Positions 12,098 to 24,668 of a stretch of 64,000 nt of DNA are shown here, in pieces. Within the stretch, counting starts at the first letter, position 1. Each line of letters starts with the position of its first letter. The notes under the pieces are model-generated. The model saw nothing but the letters and a program-made list of their open reading frames with translations. It was not told the origin of the DNA and searched no databases. A program made the translations under genes and the position numbers. The DNA comes from Sphagnum magellanicum (lineage: Eukaryota; Streptophyta; Sphagnopsida; Sphagnales; Sphagnaceae). Where the stretch lies: contig CM038918.1 of assembly GCA_021904315.1 (NCBI GenBank), positions 9,625,349-9,689,348 of the forward strand, in the 5' to 3' direction.

Positions 12098-13794
12098 GTT
12101 TTAAATTTAAAAAAAAAATTAATTGGATCAAATGATTTTTTACTCTAAGTTCCTTGACATTCATATGAGGGAAAAAAAATTAACTTGCCATGATTACTAT
12201 GGTTTTAAATGGTAATAAAAAAATAAATGTTTGATTTTGATTGATTATGTTTAACATCTGACGTTCTTTTTGACTAGTACTTACGTGTTGTGACCCAACA
12301 TTAAAAAAACACTACCACTTGCAATTGAAAAAACATGACATATGTGTTGCACTCCCAACGACATCAATTTCATCCACAAAAACCTTCACAACATAAGAAA
12401 TAACAAAAATTGGTAATAAAATAAAATAAAATAAAATGAAATGAAATTGTTTGCAAAGTTCAAAAAATAACAAGCAACAACCACATAGGAATAAAGAGAA
12501 ATTTTGTATAATTGAGAAGCTTATTTTATTTATGTTTCAACATCAAGATTATGAAACAAATGAAAACATTGACAAACATGATGCTTTGACACAAAAATGA
12601 AAACTAAATTATGTTAAGTTTGAAAATGAGGTCATGAAATTATGTTTGGAGTTTTGCAGCTCTAAACCTAAACTAAATGAAGAGATTAGGTTTGGAATTT
12701 TGTGGCTTTAAACTCTTAATAGTTTAGGATATTAGGTTTAGACTAAATAACATTATAATAACATTCCTACAACTAAGATCAATTGCTTATGCAAATTTAA
12801 TGGCTAGATTTAAAGGTCCACTTTGATGGTTTTGCTAAATCAATCCATTTAAATGATGAAGATGATGCATGTTGAGTAAACATGATTGATAATTGTCAAT
12901 GCCCAAATCAAACAATTGTAGATGCATAAATGTTTTGATTATTATTGCTAAAGATGGACAATCTATCTCATTTATTATATAATTGGATCCTTATTTATTT
13001 AATTATCCTCTTTGGTTGTCCTTGTTTTGGTTAGGCCTTTTCATCTCGAATACATGAATTTCGGTGTTTTTTGTTGTATTGCAGTGTTTTATTTAGCCTT
13101 GGCAATGATGTCACTTTGCATCATTTTCATCTTACTCACAACTCTCTCCTTTGTAATTTCATTTTGAATGGATTTGCTATGTAGTTCATTATTTTTCTCC
13201 TTTTGTCTTTGTTATTCCTTTCTATGCTTTCGATTTTGCTTTCCCTTCATGGTGTTTGTTATTTGTTAATTTTGCTTAATTGTTCTTTTTCTTCAATTGA
13301 TTTTTCTCCATTGTTTTCCAACAATTATCCAAGGTTTTTCAAAGCCATTTTTCATTTTTCAATTTTTTCAATCACATCTTTCTTATATCTCAAGTTTAAT
13401 CTATTGCAAAGGCCTCTAATGTCATTTCTTCCCAAACTATGTTGATTTTGTTTAGAAAATTTACATTCCTTGTAATTGACTTAACTTATAAATTTTTGTT
13501 GTAAATTTGTTTGCATTGTTTTTGCAATAATTAGTTTTTGCTTTTAGGTAACTTTAAGTAGATGGTTGTTCATTTTTCTATTCTTGACTTTTTGTTATTT
13601 AATTATGATAATTTTCTATATTACAACATTGTAACTTATCCAAGTTGTTGGGTAAATTCATTTAGTTCCAAGAAGCTTCAATTAAAACCATGAAGTTTAA
13701 TGTGAAATTTAACATTTTGAACTGATTTAACAGTGAAGCAAATTAAACGTGTTATCAATCAAACAATTAAACAATCAATTGGTCCATCTTCATT
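12098..13794. repeat. Long dispersed repeat, copy B
   Basis: Direct repeat of 1-1715 with the same right edge (CAATTGGTCCATCTTCA, ending near 13794). Small insertions and deletions separate the copies, for example an extra run of AAAAT units near 12420. Copies A and B lie about 10.4 kb apart and flank the NLR pseudogene. The left part (to about 12300) also matches 16440-17205 in inverted orientation. Confidence 0.85.
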
Positions 13795-16264
13795 GGTCTT
13801 GGAAGGGATCTTGAAAATCAAATGTGAACTATCTTTGTCTACATAAATAAATATGTTAAACTAGGACGAGTGTTAAATAACTTGTCTTCAAGGTATTAAC
13901 TTTTGATTTGGTTATTTTTACACAAGAATATTCTTCATTCATGGTGTATTTGAGTTGTGCAATGTAGATGATCACAATTTTTGGTTACATGCTAATAAAT
14001 TTGGAACTTACTTGAGGCATTGTATCTATTTCTTATTTTCTTTTGGTTTTCTTTTCTTTTCTTAGTTGTTCAGTTGTGTTGATGATTATGGAATTTTTTT
14101 CTTTCTTTTTGCAAGTATTAACAAGGCACTTCTAATAACTATAAATTTGATGTAAATTATCATTGTGTTACAAAGGACCATAGCAGTAAATTATTACATT
14201 GCCAATGTTGTTGAAACTTTTTAAGCCTTGATTTCCATTGACCATTATTTTCTAATTCATTTCCTTGTCCTTTTTTTGACATCAAAGTTTGAATTGAATA
14301 CCTTGAAAGAATGTATGGTTCCTTTACTAGGATTCTCTTGAAAAAAATGTGTGAACGACAAATTTGTTTGTTTAAAAACAATGTTATTTTTCAAGTGGTG
14401 GACACCATTTTCAAAACCTGACCAATTGTAACCCCATCAAATTTAAATCTTTTTGTTGTATTTAATTGCTTCATGTTCTTCGTTGTCTTCCAAAAGATTG
14501 AACCTATTTTTTCGTGAGCTTTATTTTTTCTAACATTTTTTCTTGTTGCTTGTGATTTGTTTTGGTTTGAAACAATAAGTTGAAATTTTCAACAATTTTG
14601 ATTCTACAATTATAGTTTAATGATATATTTTTTGAATAGACACTTTTTGATAATATTTCAATTCTTTGTGGAATGTTTGTGTAATTGAAGTTGAATATTT
14701 TAATAATCTAAAAGGATTTTTTAATTTGAAAAAAAATCAATTTTAAAATTCTAATGCAATTAAAAAATTGGATGTCATCTTACATTTGTATGGAAGAAAT
14801 TTTTTAAGTAAAATGTCCTACCTTGAAAATGTAAGATCTCTCCCATAATGCTTAAGGAATTTCACATTTGAAAGGTAGCCTCCAAATATATTACGATTTT
14901 TTTGCCATGTCATTTGAAATGACCTTATTTTGTCTCACTTCACATGATTAAACGAATTAAAAATATTCTTCAAATGGCTATTATTAATAACCATGCAAGG
15001 AATTTCAATTGACAAGTCATATATGAGAATAAAAGGGTTTCATTCTTATTTCCCAATGCTCAAACACTAGGAACAATTCATTTATGAAAAATGACTAAAA
15101 CATCACTTCATTTATGAAATGGGTTCACTACCCTTGTAAATGTTGCTAGTCAAAGATGGCCTCCAAGATTAATCGAAGGATTTTATTTTAATTATAATGT
15201 TGTGCACATCTTATTCCTATAGTGGTTTGAATAGTTCCACTTTACACACAACCCATTTTTGTTTAGTTTATTCTATAAATGAATGACAGTTGTGTTGGAA
15301 AATTACTTGGAAAAAAAATGGTAGACTAAATTGATTACTTTTTTCCCATTCCTTAGAATTTTTTAGCAAATAACTTTGCAATAGGGTGAAAGCACACTAT
15401 AGTGTTGCCCTTTGGGGAATCATATGTACTACTTTCTAAGGATGTGCATGTTTGAATGTATCCCACCTCAAACTTTTAAAAGATTTTCACAAAAAAATTA
15501 CATACTATATTAGAATATAACTTAGGAAAAATGTTTTTTAAAAAATCCATTTCATTTTGTAAAGTGAGAGATTGGAATATATTTGTGGAAATAAATGTAG
15601 TGTACATGTGTATTCAAAAACACAAATATATTCCAAAAAAAATTAAATGATTTTTAATTTTTCTGAAAATTGAAGGTATATTGAACCATGTCATTTCACA
15701 TAGTTTGAACCATGTTTGGATACCATGTGACAAATTTTCATCTCAAAAATGAATTTTTTCAACAAAGATGTGATAAATGTATGGTAAATTGAAAAAATTA
15801 CCAAATATCACATTCACATGGAAGATGACAAGCATAGCTAGATGGGCCATATTTTTAATTCCATTACAATTGATTATTTTAATGACTAATGAAGCCTTAA
15901 AGTTAGTGCATTCAAAACAAAACAATGGCCCTATTATACCAATGTATACTATAAATATACACATGGATCTCTCAATATATATAGTTGGATTTATTTTTAA
16001 AATAATATTACATAACATTAGTTTTGTAAAAAATAATAGTTGTAAGGCCCAAAAAAATCAAAATTGATACCCAAAATTAAATGCACCATGCATTTGGAAC
16101 AATTATACTATATGTGTTATAATATTAAACCCAAAAATTCCCAAAAAGGGGTCATTGTAATGTGCTTTCACCTAATACCTATGTTGCAAGTGTTGCATGA
16201 ATGTTGTAATAACATTTCCAAGGTCCCACACCATGGCCAAATATGCTACATGTTGTACCATGTG
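13795..16264. other. Spacer without recognisable gene
   Basis: AT-rich, with only short open frames lacking any family signature. The overlapping sense and antisense ORFs at 15743-16067 are low-complexity and not convincing. Confidence 0.6.
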
Positions 16265-16326
16265 AGTGTTTCGGTTTGATCCCATGACCTTTTGATTATA
16301 GGCAAGGTTTTTATCTTGACCCACTA
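16265..16326 (-). repeat. tRNA-like (SINE-head-like) remnant, second copy
   Basis: On the minus strand TGGGTCAAGATAAAAAC is followed by an ACCTT/AAGGT stem and then a B-box-like GGGATCAAACC. The build resembles the element at 5665-5740. The loop of the middle stem is too long for a tRNA, so it is not a functional tRNA gene. Confidence 0.3.
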
Positions 16327-16383
16327 TATATATATAGTTATTTTTTATCCCCATAGTCCTTTCATTAGCAATAATGTGTAAAA

Positions 16384-16385
<2 letters not shown>

Positions 16386-16418
<33 letters not shown>
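16386..16418. repeat. (CA)n microsatellite
   Basis: An uninterrupted run of about 16 CA units. It sits beside the point where the inverted repeat at 16440-17205 loses its match. Confidence 0.97.
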
Positions 16419-16419
<1 letters not shown>

Positions 16420-16439
16420 CATTAGTTTGAGCCTTCTTG

Positions 16440-17205
16440 GTTCATTGGGTTTGGGGACATGGTGCAATCACAATAAAATGAACCAAAAAGGATGTTAAAT
16501 GGGCCCTAAAATAGTTAAAATTAAAGAAATATTTATGTTTTACCATTTAAACTATGGCAATCATGGCAAGTTGTTCCTTTCTCATTCATATGAATGCTAA
16601 GGAATTCAAACCAAAATTCCATTTGATAAAACTTTAAGTTTAAATTTTGATTTAAAACCTTTGAAAGTGGACACTTATTGCATTAGAAAGAATCAATTTT
16701 GCAAAGGACTATCAAAAGGACTCATATAATATAAGAAAATTGATGGGAAAAAATTTAAGAAGATAAAAACTTATTAGCCACATTCAAAAAACATTCATAC
16801 CCTAAAATATGTGAAATTCTAAAACTTTAAAAATTCAAAGAACTTTTCAAAATTGATCCAAAATTCAGAACTTCAAAAGTCCTTTACCACATATAAAGGG
16901 GGTATAATTTACATGATTTGTAAAGAAAATTTATATTTTATTATACAAGAAAACATAGAAATTTAAAAATAAATTTTTGGTTATGATTTGAAATTGTTAT
17001 CATTCTAAAATATGAAACATTGATTTATAAGGAATCGACATATTTTCAAATTTTCATATTTATTCAAAAATATTTTTTAGAAAACGTGTCATCTATCTAA
17101 ATAATTATATGCATTTATTATAATAATTTGCAGAAACACTTGTTCAAAAAATCATTTGTATCAAAAATTTATTTTGGGCAAAAAGACATGCAGTCCTTTT
17201 CTAAA
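16440..17205 (-). repeat. Long dispersed repeat, inverted partial copy C
   Basis: The reverse complement matches about 11560-12300. Shared blocks include GTGGTAAAGGACT, CTTTGAATTTTTAAAGTTTT and CAACTTGCCATGATT. Identity is clearly lower than between copies A and B, so this copy is older. The part corresponding to 12300-13794 is absent. Confidence 0.75.
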
Positions 17206-18523
17206 AAAACGCCATTGGCTTGTTTTATTTTGTTTGCACCCAATAGACATTGAAAAAAAATGAACCAAAAGGTTTTTTTGGAATTAGGTCGATGGGGAAT
17301 GGCCACTAGGAATGTAATGAAACAAAAATATTTTTGGGAGATTGATTAGATGAAAACCTTCACTAGCCATAGATGGGATGTAACTTCTAATATACCAGCT
17401 AGTGCTTATAAATGGACCTTTGTGGTTAGTTTTTTAATATCCTTTACAAAAGTCAATTCATTCACCAAAAACAAAAATCCCTTCATTTATGAAATGAATT
17501 CATTGACTTGGTGAATGCATCTTCAATAAGTTGAGTTTTGCCACATAGTTATATCATGCCTTGGGTAGACCACCACCTACACTAGGCCCATCATAAAAAT
17601 TAAAAATGGGTGCGAATGAGCTTAAACAAACCAAAGTTGATGTCAAAACATTAATTTTTTTACAATTCTTGTTACATGTGTCTATGTGGTGTCATTTTAA
17701 TGACATGTGAAAGATAGAAAGTTGTGCTTATTGAATGATATGGATATTGAAAAATCTAAAATGAGTCAAAAAATCTTCCAATATCAAATTTTGGTTTGAA
17801 CAAAAGATGTTTAACAGATTCATTCAATAACATTACTTTCACAAAGGACCCCTTTGTTTTTATAATACAATCCTTAATTTTTTTGTAGTAATAGGGTACT
17901 ATTAGACACATCTAAAAAACATATATGTTGTTTAAAGAAAAGTTGTAGCTTAAAATGTAAGAAACTAAACTTGAAAATGTTAGCATGTTTTGATATGCTT
18001 TGGAATTGTGACAATCTTTCAAGACAAAACACAAAATTTAACAAAATTTGTACACAAAGCCCAACTCCCTCAAAGAACAATGCACTCTCTAGCAAGGAAA
18101 TGTTGCCACTTTTTGGCCTACACATATTTCCATGCAAACTTTATTTCAATTGACATGATTTTCAAGGTTCATCCAAAATTTAAATATTATGTTTTTGAAA
18201 GGGATTTCATCACAAAATTTACCTTTCTCGAACATCATCAATTCAATGTAACTTCCTCGGAAGACATAACTATCCATCCATTCATTATGGAATAATTGAA
18301 ATCATTGTGATGGTGTGATCTTGTCATTATGACTTATCCAAATTTTGATGGCAACATGCCCATGGTAAAGCATGAACTCTTTATGTCAACAAGGATAACA
18401 CGAATTGATGTTGCACCAATTCTTCAACATTTGAATTTAGTCCCATCTCACTCATTAGTATGGCACATTTTGTTTCAAGTCATGTGCCTTTTTGAGCACA
18501 CATTCTTGCATTCCTTGTAGTCC
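17206..18523. other. Spacer; contains a short inverted-repeat partner of 45937-46042
   Basis: Bases 17604-17710 match the reverse complement of 45937-46042 (shared blocks ACAATTCTTGTTACAT and GTCTATGTGGTGTCA). The rest is AT-rich with no gene. Confidence 0.6.
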
Positions 18524-18671
18524 CAATAACTTTTTAACTTTTGCATTTGAACCATTCACTATGAGTGCAACCATGATTGATTGCAAATTTGACATTGCAT
18601 TTGTGAAGTCTATTAGGGCATTTAACATGCAAAAAGCTAATGTACAAAAAACTAATTTTGCATGTTTGTAC
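18524..18671. repeat. Direct repeat of about 150 bp, copy 1
   Basis: Matches 19429-19578 in the same orientation, with shared blocks such as CACTATGAGTGCAACCATGA and ACTAATTTTGCA. It is non-coding, and the overlapping small ORFs are not kept between copies. Confidence 0.8.
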
Positions 18672-19428
18672 TGGGTACATTCACGGTTGGGGTACACAAA
18701 AGGAATGTCTTGCCCCAAAATCATTTTCATGACACCACTTTGAATGACCATTATGTTTATGAAATAATTTATTTGGTAGATTTTCTTTTTCCATTATATA
18801 ATCACATACTTTTTAATTAAAATGGCGGTGATTTTTGTGATTTGGATGATTAAGAGATGCCCTTAAATGTTTTGAAAAAAAGCTTAAAAATCATATCTCT
18901 CTGTGTAGTTTTATAAAAAAGGACTTAACATGATTAACAATATTTGTTCAAAATTTTCCATATTTAAACCACAAATAGAATAAAATATGTTCTATATGAT
19001 GACACAAATTTTTAGTATGATTAATCATCAAATTTTGTGGAATTGATGCTAGAATATTATTTCTTCATAAAATGGATGCATTAATAAAAAAAATCAAATT
19101 AATTTTTTTAATTATTAATTTACATTTTGGAAAAAGAAATAGGAAATGTGAATGCAAAAAAAAAACATTATTTGATTTTTTTATAGGGTTTTAACACTCC
19201 AAATGAAAGTATGTCATTCTAGATTGTCTAAATAGTCCTACATTCCTTTTTAGTTTGTACTTGAACATGACATTCAAAATTTGTTCAATTGATTTAAATC
19301 ATTCATTATAACATTTATTGGTTGAAAACCTAAACATACATATCCCCCTTTCATTGTTTAGCATTTTAAAACATTCATTTTATGAAATCCTTGTTTTAGA
19401 ACTTGTGACACAAGACAAATTGGTGTCT

Positions 19429-19578
19429 CAATAACTTTTTAACTCTTGCATTTGAAGCATTCACTATGAGTGCAACCATGATTGATTACAAATTTGACAT
19501 TGCATTATGTGAAATCTACTGGGGCATTTGATGTGCCAAAAGTTAATGTACCAAAAACTAATTTTGCAAGTTTATACT
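19429..19578. repeat. Direct repeat of about 150 bp, copy 2
   Basis: Second copy of the repeat at 18524-18671, about 0.9 kb downstream, differing by scattered substitutions and single-base indels. Confidence 0.8.
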
Positions 19579-22500
19579 TTGGATTGTAACACCTACTTGA
19601 GAGTAGTTTCAATTGTATTAGGTTGGAATAAGAGCACAAACTTCCAATTGTGGTTGTTGAAGGATAGACACTAATGAAATTTGTCAAGATGAAGTTTGAA
19701 TGGTTCATTGTTGATGATACCAATGCAAAAATCAATGATATTATGTAAGTGATACTTTACCTTTGTTAGTAGGAACTAGGTAGCATGCATGCAAACCCCG
19801 AGGGAGGTTACATGAAAATTGGAAAAAGTCCTTGGGGAAATACCTAGGGAACCAATTTGGGGAAGTAATACATCAATGTAAGCTTAAGGTGATCTTCTTG
19901 AACAAAGTTATTTGAAGAAGTGGTTCCCAAAAGTTTGAGGTGGTAGTTCCTTGGCAAATCATTAGGTGATAAGTTGGGGAGGTAGTTCTTGAGAGAAATA
20001 ACTTGGAAAGCATGCATGGGAGGTATTTCCCAAGGGACATTTCTTGGAAAACATGCATGGGAGATGGTTCCTCAAGGATGTTGATGGGAAAACATGTCAA
20101 GGAAAAAAATTCCAAGGAAATTTCTGAAAAAAACAAGCATGCAAAGAAAGTCTCAAGGAATCATCTCAAGAAACTATAAGTTTGCTCTTCATTTACTTTG
20201 ATTCTATTGCATTTGGATTATCATAAGATTGTTTGGTTTATGGCCATTTTCATGTGCAAGGCATGCTTTAAAAATTCAATTGTCTTCTTTTGCTTCTTGC
20301 ACATTTGTTGAACATGGCTCAAATATTCTTTGAAGAATATTGTTGACCTTGTGATTCATTCCCATGTTTTCAAACCAATGGGAGATGTCATGTAACTAAG
20401 AAAGGTTGCAACAAGCCCGTCATCATATTTAGCACAAATTGTAGCCAAAAAAAAGGTTTTGAATCAACTTTCTTAGCTCCAAATGAAATATCTTTTCATT
20501 AAGTTGTTTTTTGATTATGTTGATGCATACTGGGTGCCAAAGTTCAGCATGTGATGCACATGGATTTGAAACATATTACATCCCAACCAAAACATGAATA
20601 TCATTTGAGCTTTGCATTGCTATGCACTACCACTAACAATCAACTTTTTTTGTTTTTGTTTTATGTTTTCATATGGTCTTTAATAATTCATCATTATTTA
20701 TGTCAATGTCAAACTTAATTTAAATTAATATACATTTCATGGACATGAAAAGACACATGTAAATTATTTGGTTTTTCATATCCATGTTGGTGGATAGGGG
20801 AAAAGAATGAAATAGTTATGAAATGGAGGTAGTTATTAAGAAAGGTGAGAGATAGTTATTAAGAAAATTAATAGGAAAAGGAAACAATTTTTTAAAAAAA
20901 AATGAAATACTTAGGCTTGAAAATGAGATAGTTATTTTTTAAATTGTTTTTGGAATTGTCCATGAATGACCATATGAAGGATTCCAAAAAATCCCCCACA
21001 TACCAGTTCCAATTACTCGCCATTGGAATTATAAATGTTTATTGTGGGAACTTGAAAAAAAGGTTCAAAAGCATGAAATGTAGGTCGGAGAGAAAGAGAT
21101 TAGATTGATTTGATTCACCAACTAGTTGTAAATGTGCTCAATCATTATTGGTGCGTGGGCATGTGTAAGTGAAAATGTTTCCTTTGCAAACAAGTAGAAA
21201 AGTACTTGTCAAATGCACAAAGGTTGGCACTAATTTTTTTGCATTCACACATGTCTCCCCAAGGCCAAAAATAAAAAGTAAACAATGAAAGGTTTTGGCT
21301 ACAATTGAAGAACAAAAATTGAAAGAGATTCATTGTAAGGCTTAAGGAAATGAAAGAAACTGCAATATCGCTTGATCCATTATTTTTATAAGTGTTATTC
21401 ATTAATTTCATATGTGTTATAAATTATTGATGTTAAATATTATAATTGTAAAATGTTAATATTGTATATGTGTTATGTGTTTTTCTACTCCCAATCCTTA
21501 ACACATAGCTAAGTTTAATGTACTAAGGTGCAAGGATGATTTTCGACTTATATGTGATAAATATATACTCAATATTAAGATTGATATAACCTTGGTATTA
21601 AACTAGTATTACATGAAGTTTTCACCCCAGTTTTTCGTTGGTGAAATTTCGCTCGATGATGAATTTTTTTTTTCAAAGTGGTGAAAATATAGTGTTTTTA
21701 AATTTTTTTCAATTGCCGAATTGCAAAAAAATAAAAATCAATTAAAAAAATTCCTAGATTCTATACTAAGTTCAAACAGGCAGCTAGAAATATAGAAAGA
21801 ATCAGGTACTTAGATATTTAAAAAATTTCATATTTTCTTATTGCCAAATTTGGCTAAATCATCTTATGGACATTACCAGGGACGAACTGGTATTGCCCAA
21901 GGTCAAACCAGTCTGGTCAGGACTCCGTTCTTTGATTCCAGGACCAATAACTAGTCTACGTACCAGGGTTCCAGTTTGGTACCTGTCCAACCCTCTTGGG
22001 TGTGTACATTGAGTCATCTAATTGGCTCCATGCATATTCCTAGACATGGTTGCCATCATTTTTTTTTGGCCCTCAGCTAATAAAGTTATCTGTAAAGTCA
22101 TCCTCTCTTTCACCCCCTGTCCACTCTGCTTTCACCCCCCTATCCCCTCTTTCAGTGGTATCCGCAAAGTAAGAAAACTTTATTAAAATCTCAGTATGAA
22201 ATGCTGAAACTCAGCATTTGATGCACAAGGTTCAAGACTGATTATAGTAGTTGTATAGGTAGGAGCAGTGAGAACATATGTAGCAGCAATGGAGGCGCTC
22301 AGGAAAAAGGAAAGAGGAGATGAAACTCAGTTTAATGGTGGAAGAACTAGTTTGGGTCCCAGTTATTTTGTTTTGTAAAATTTCATTCCCAGTTACACAT
22401 TTGATGCGCTATTATGCCCAAACTGGCCATTTTCGCCCCCTCTTCGCCTTACTTTATGATAACTTTAATGCCCCTTCTACAAAGCATGCCATACCTATTG

Positions 22501-23607
22501 AGGATCACTCTGAATGATCACGTGGTCCCTTTTTTTTTTAACATATCAAAACCAAGGGAGTGTTAAGCATATGCCCAATCCAAATCAAGTTCATGTTGAC
22601 AAAAGTTTTGCCCATGTTGGATTCCAAATCCTCAAACGCCTTTGACCACTTTGAAGACTATTTGGAAATTTTAATGGCTACTTGGTAAATGTATGTTTTT
22701 TTTTCTTTTAAACGTAAAAAATACAAAAAAGGCCATGCCATGCTATTTCCATTTTCTTCTATTTAGTTTGTAATCATAACTACACTTTGGATTTTATATG
22801 TTACATGTAACAACTTACATTACTTAACAAAACACTAAAATTGTAGCTAAACCAAAAATTGCATAAGAAAGAAATAAAATGAGATAAGAAGCAAATTAAT
22901 TTGTATTCTATCTTATTTATGTGTGCCTGAAAATCACCTATTTTTTCACCAGTAGTGTAGCCTGTGCCATTGGCCCAAGTGTGAACACATTTTTTATTTT
23001 TCACATTTTCAGAATTAAAAATTTAAAACTTCGACAATGTGAACACATTGAGAGCTCAACTGAATTTTCCTTCCAAACCCAATTTTTTGCAATTTATTTG
23101 AGTTTCCAACGGCAAAGCTCACTCAAAAATCAATATCTTTTACACCTTAGCTCTCAAGATTGTGAAATAAACTCTATTAAATCTGATGCGTCAAAGGCTT
23201 TCCAAGAACGCCCCCAAATTCCAATACAGTTTTCAGTTTCGATTTTATCAAGTTTTCATTGAGAAAATGATCCAATAATCAATAGCTTCCTTGTCTTAGC
23301 TCCAAACAGACTCAAACCAAGTGGGTGCAACCCCCTATTCATCAAGAGCTTTCCAAAGACGATCAAGAGTGTGGCATGAAGCATAGTGGTTTAGCATGAC
23401 CAGCAAAACAAAACAAAACAAACTACCTTGCTTCATAGATACATAAGGTCCAAGCTATTTCATATTACACCAAAGAGAATGCAATAGTCCTTTGCTTCAA
23501 GGCATGGCCCAATAAATTGTCAACCTAGCACTTGTATACTCTAGACACCCAGAAATGAAAAGTGGTTTTTGTCTTCTCTTTGGCTTTCCAAGCTTACACT
23601 CACTCCC
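19579..23607. other. Spacer without recognisable gene
   Basis: No gene is seen. Bases 19870-20150 hold degenerate short repeats built around GGAAA(A/G)CATGCATGG, probably an eroded minisatellite. Bases 21880-22000 contain a patch rich in ACCAG/CCAG words, typical of worn retroelement sequence. Short ORFs at 22320-23262 have no signature. Confidence 0.5.
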
Positions 23608-23700
23608 TAAGGTGCTATCCTAGTGATGCCAATGCCATTCCGCCGTATAAGGTGCCACCCTAGTGACGCCAACTCCATTCTGCCGTATAAGGTGCCATTG
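23608..23700. repeat. 40-bp tandem repeat, 2.3 units
   Basis: Units start TAAGGTGC at 23608, 23648 and 23688 (partial). Units 1 and 2 differ at a few positions only. Confidence 0.85.
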
Positions 23701-24436
23701 TTTGTACCTATGAGACTTTGGTCCTTTCTTTGTGGGGCACCCTAAACCCAAACCCTTTTTTTGGGGGGGGTTTTTTCTTTTGGAGATGAAATTGCTCAAT
23801 GAGGATGATTAATGACATCACAAAACACATGGACTCATGGGAGGCCACATGCATACATTGTGGGCACCAAGAACGTAGCCAATTGGAACAATTGGACCCA
23901 TGTGCCCAACTATCCGTATGTTCCACTTGGAAATGGGAGCAACAACAATTGTGATGTAATGTCCTTTCATCCAGCTTCATCCATCCATCAACTTCTTCTC
24001 CCTCTTTTGATAGGTAGTGCATTTCATATTAATTAGTTCATGGGTGCCATCATCATTTTTTTGGGGGAACATTTGGGCCACTACCTATCCCACCAATAGA
24101 AGCACCCTCTTTCAACTCCCAATAGCAAAATAGAAACAAATGTGCTCCCACATAGCCCATACCTTTTTCAGTTTATATACATGAGAGTTGAACTTTGGGC
24201 AAACCGTATGGGATAAATCTGAGTTGATATTGGGAACATGATGGGAACACATTGGGAACAAGGGGAAAAAAAACACAAAAGATCCCCTTCCCTAAACCCC
24301 TCTCTAAACCCTAAACCACCCCCAGGTATGCTTTGGAACCTGCCATGCTAGACCCATGTCCATATCATGGAATGCCACTCACCCTAAGAGGTTCACTTAT
24401 ATTCCTGTGCAGAACGTCCACTTTCATAGTACATTT

Positions 24437-24613
24437 CTCACGGGTCACAAGCAGTGCAAACATCAAGATTTTCAGCGGCCAGGGTCCCCATGGAATACAT
24501 GTGGAATGTTGTATATAAAGAGGTTTTGGAAATGTAGTTTGTAATTGTAATTTTGTAATATGTACTGTCAAATACACACACACCTGTGCATTAGGCATGG
24601 GATTCAAACTAGT
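24437..24613. repeat. Dispersed 175-bp repeat with a TATA-like box, copy 1
   Basis: Close match to 48431-48609 in the same orientation. It contains TATATAAAG at 24512-24520 followed by a T/A-rich stretch and a CA run, and ends in a B-box-like GGGATTCAAACTAG. It could be a fragment of an LTR carrying its promoter; no flanking target duplication was found. Confidence 0.75.
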
Positions 24614-24668
24614 ATATATTTATAAGAGAGAGATGATTACGTGTTGTAATCAGCTTATTCTGGGCATT

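Noticed and set aside
1-13794. Firm call of a complete LTR retrotransposon
   Set aside because: No primer-binding site, gag-pol remains or target duplication was found, and the left edge is outside the window.
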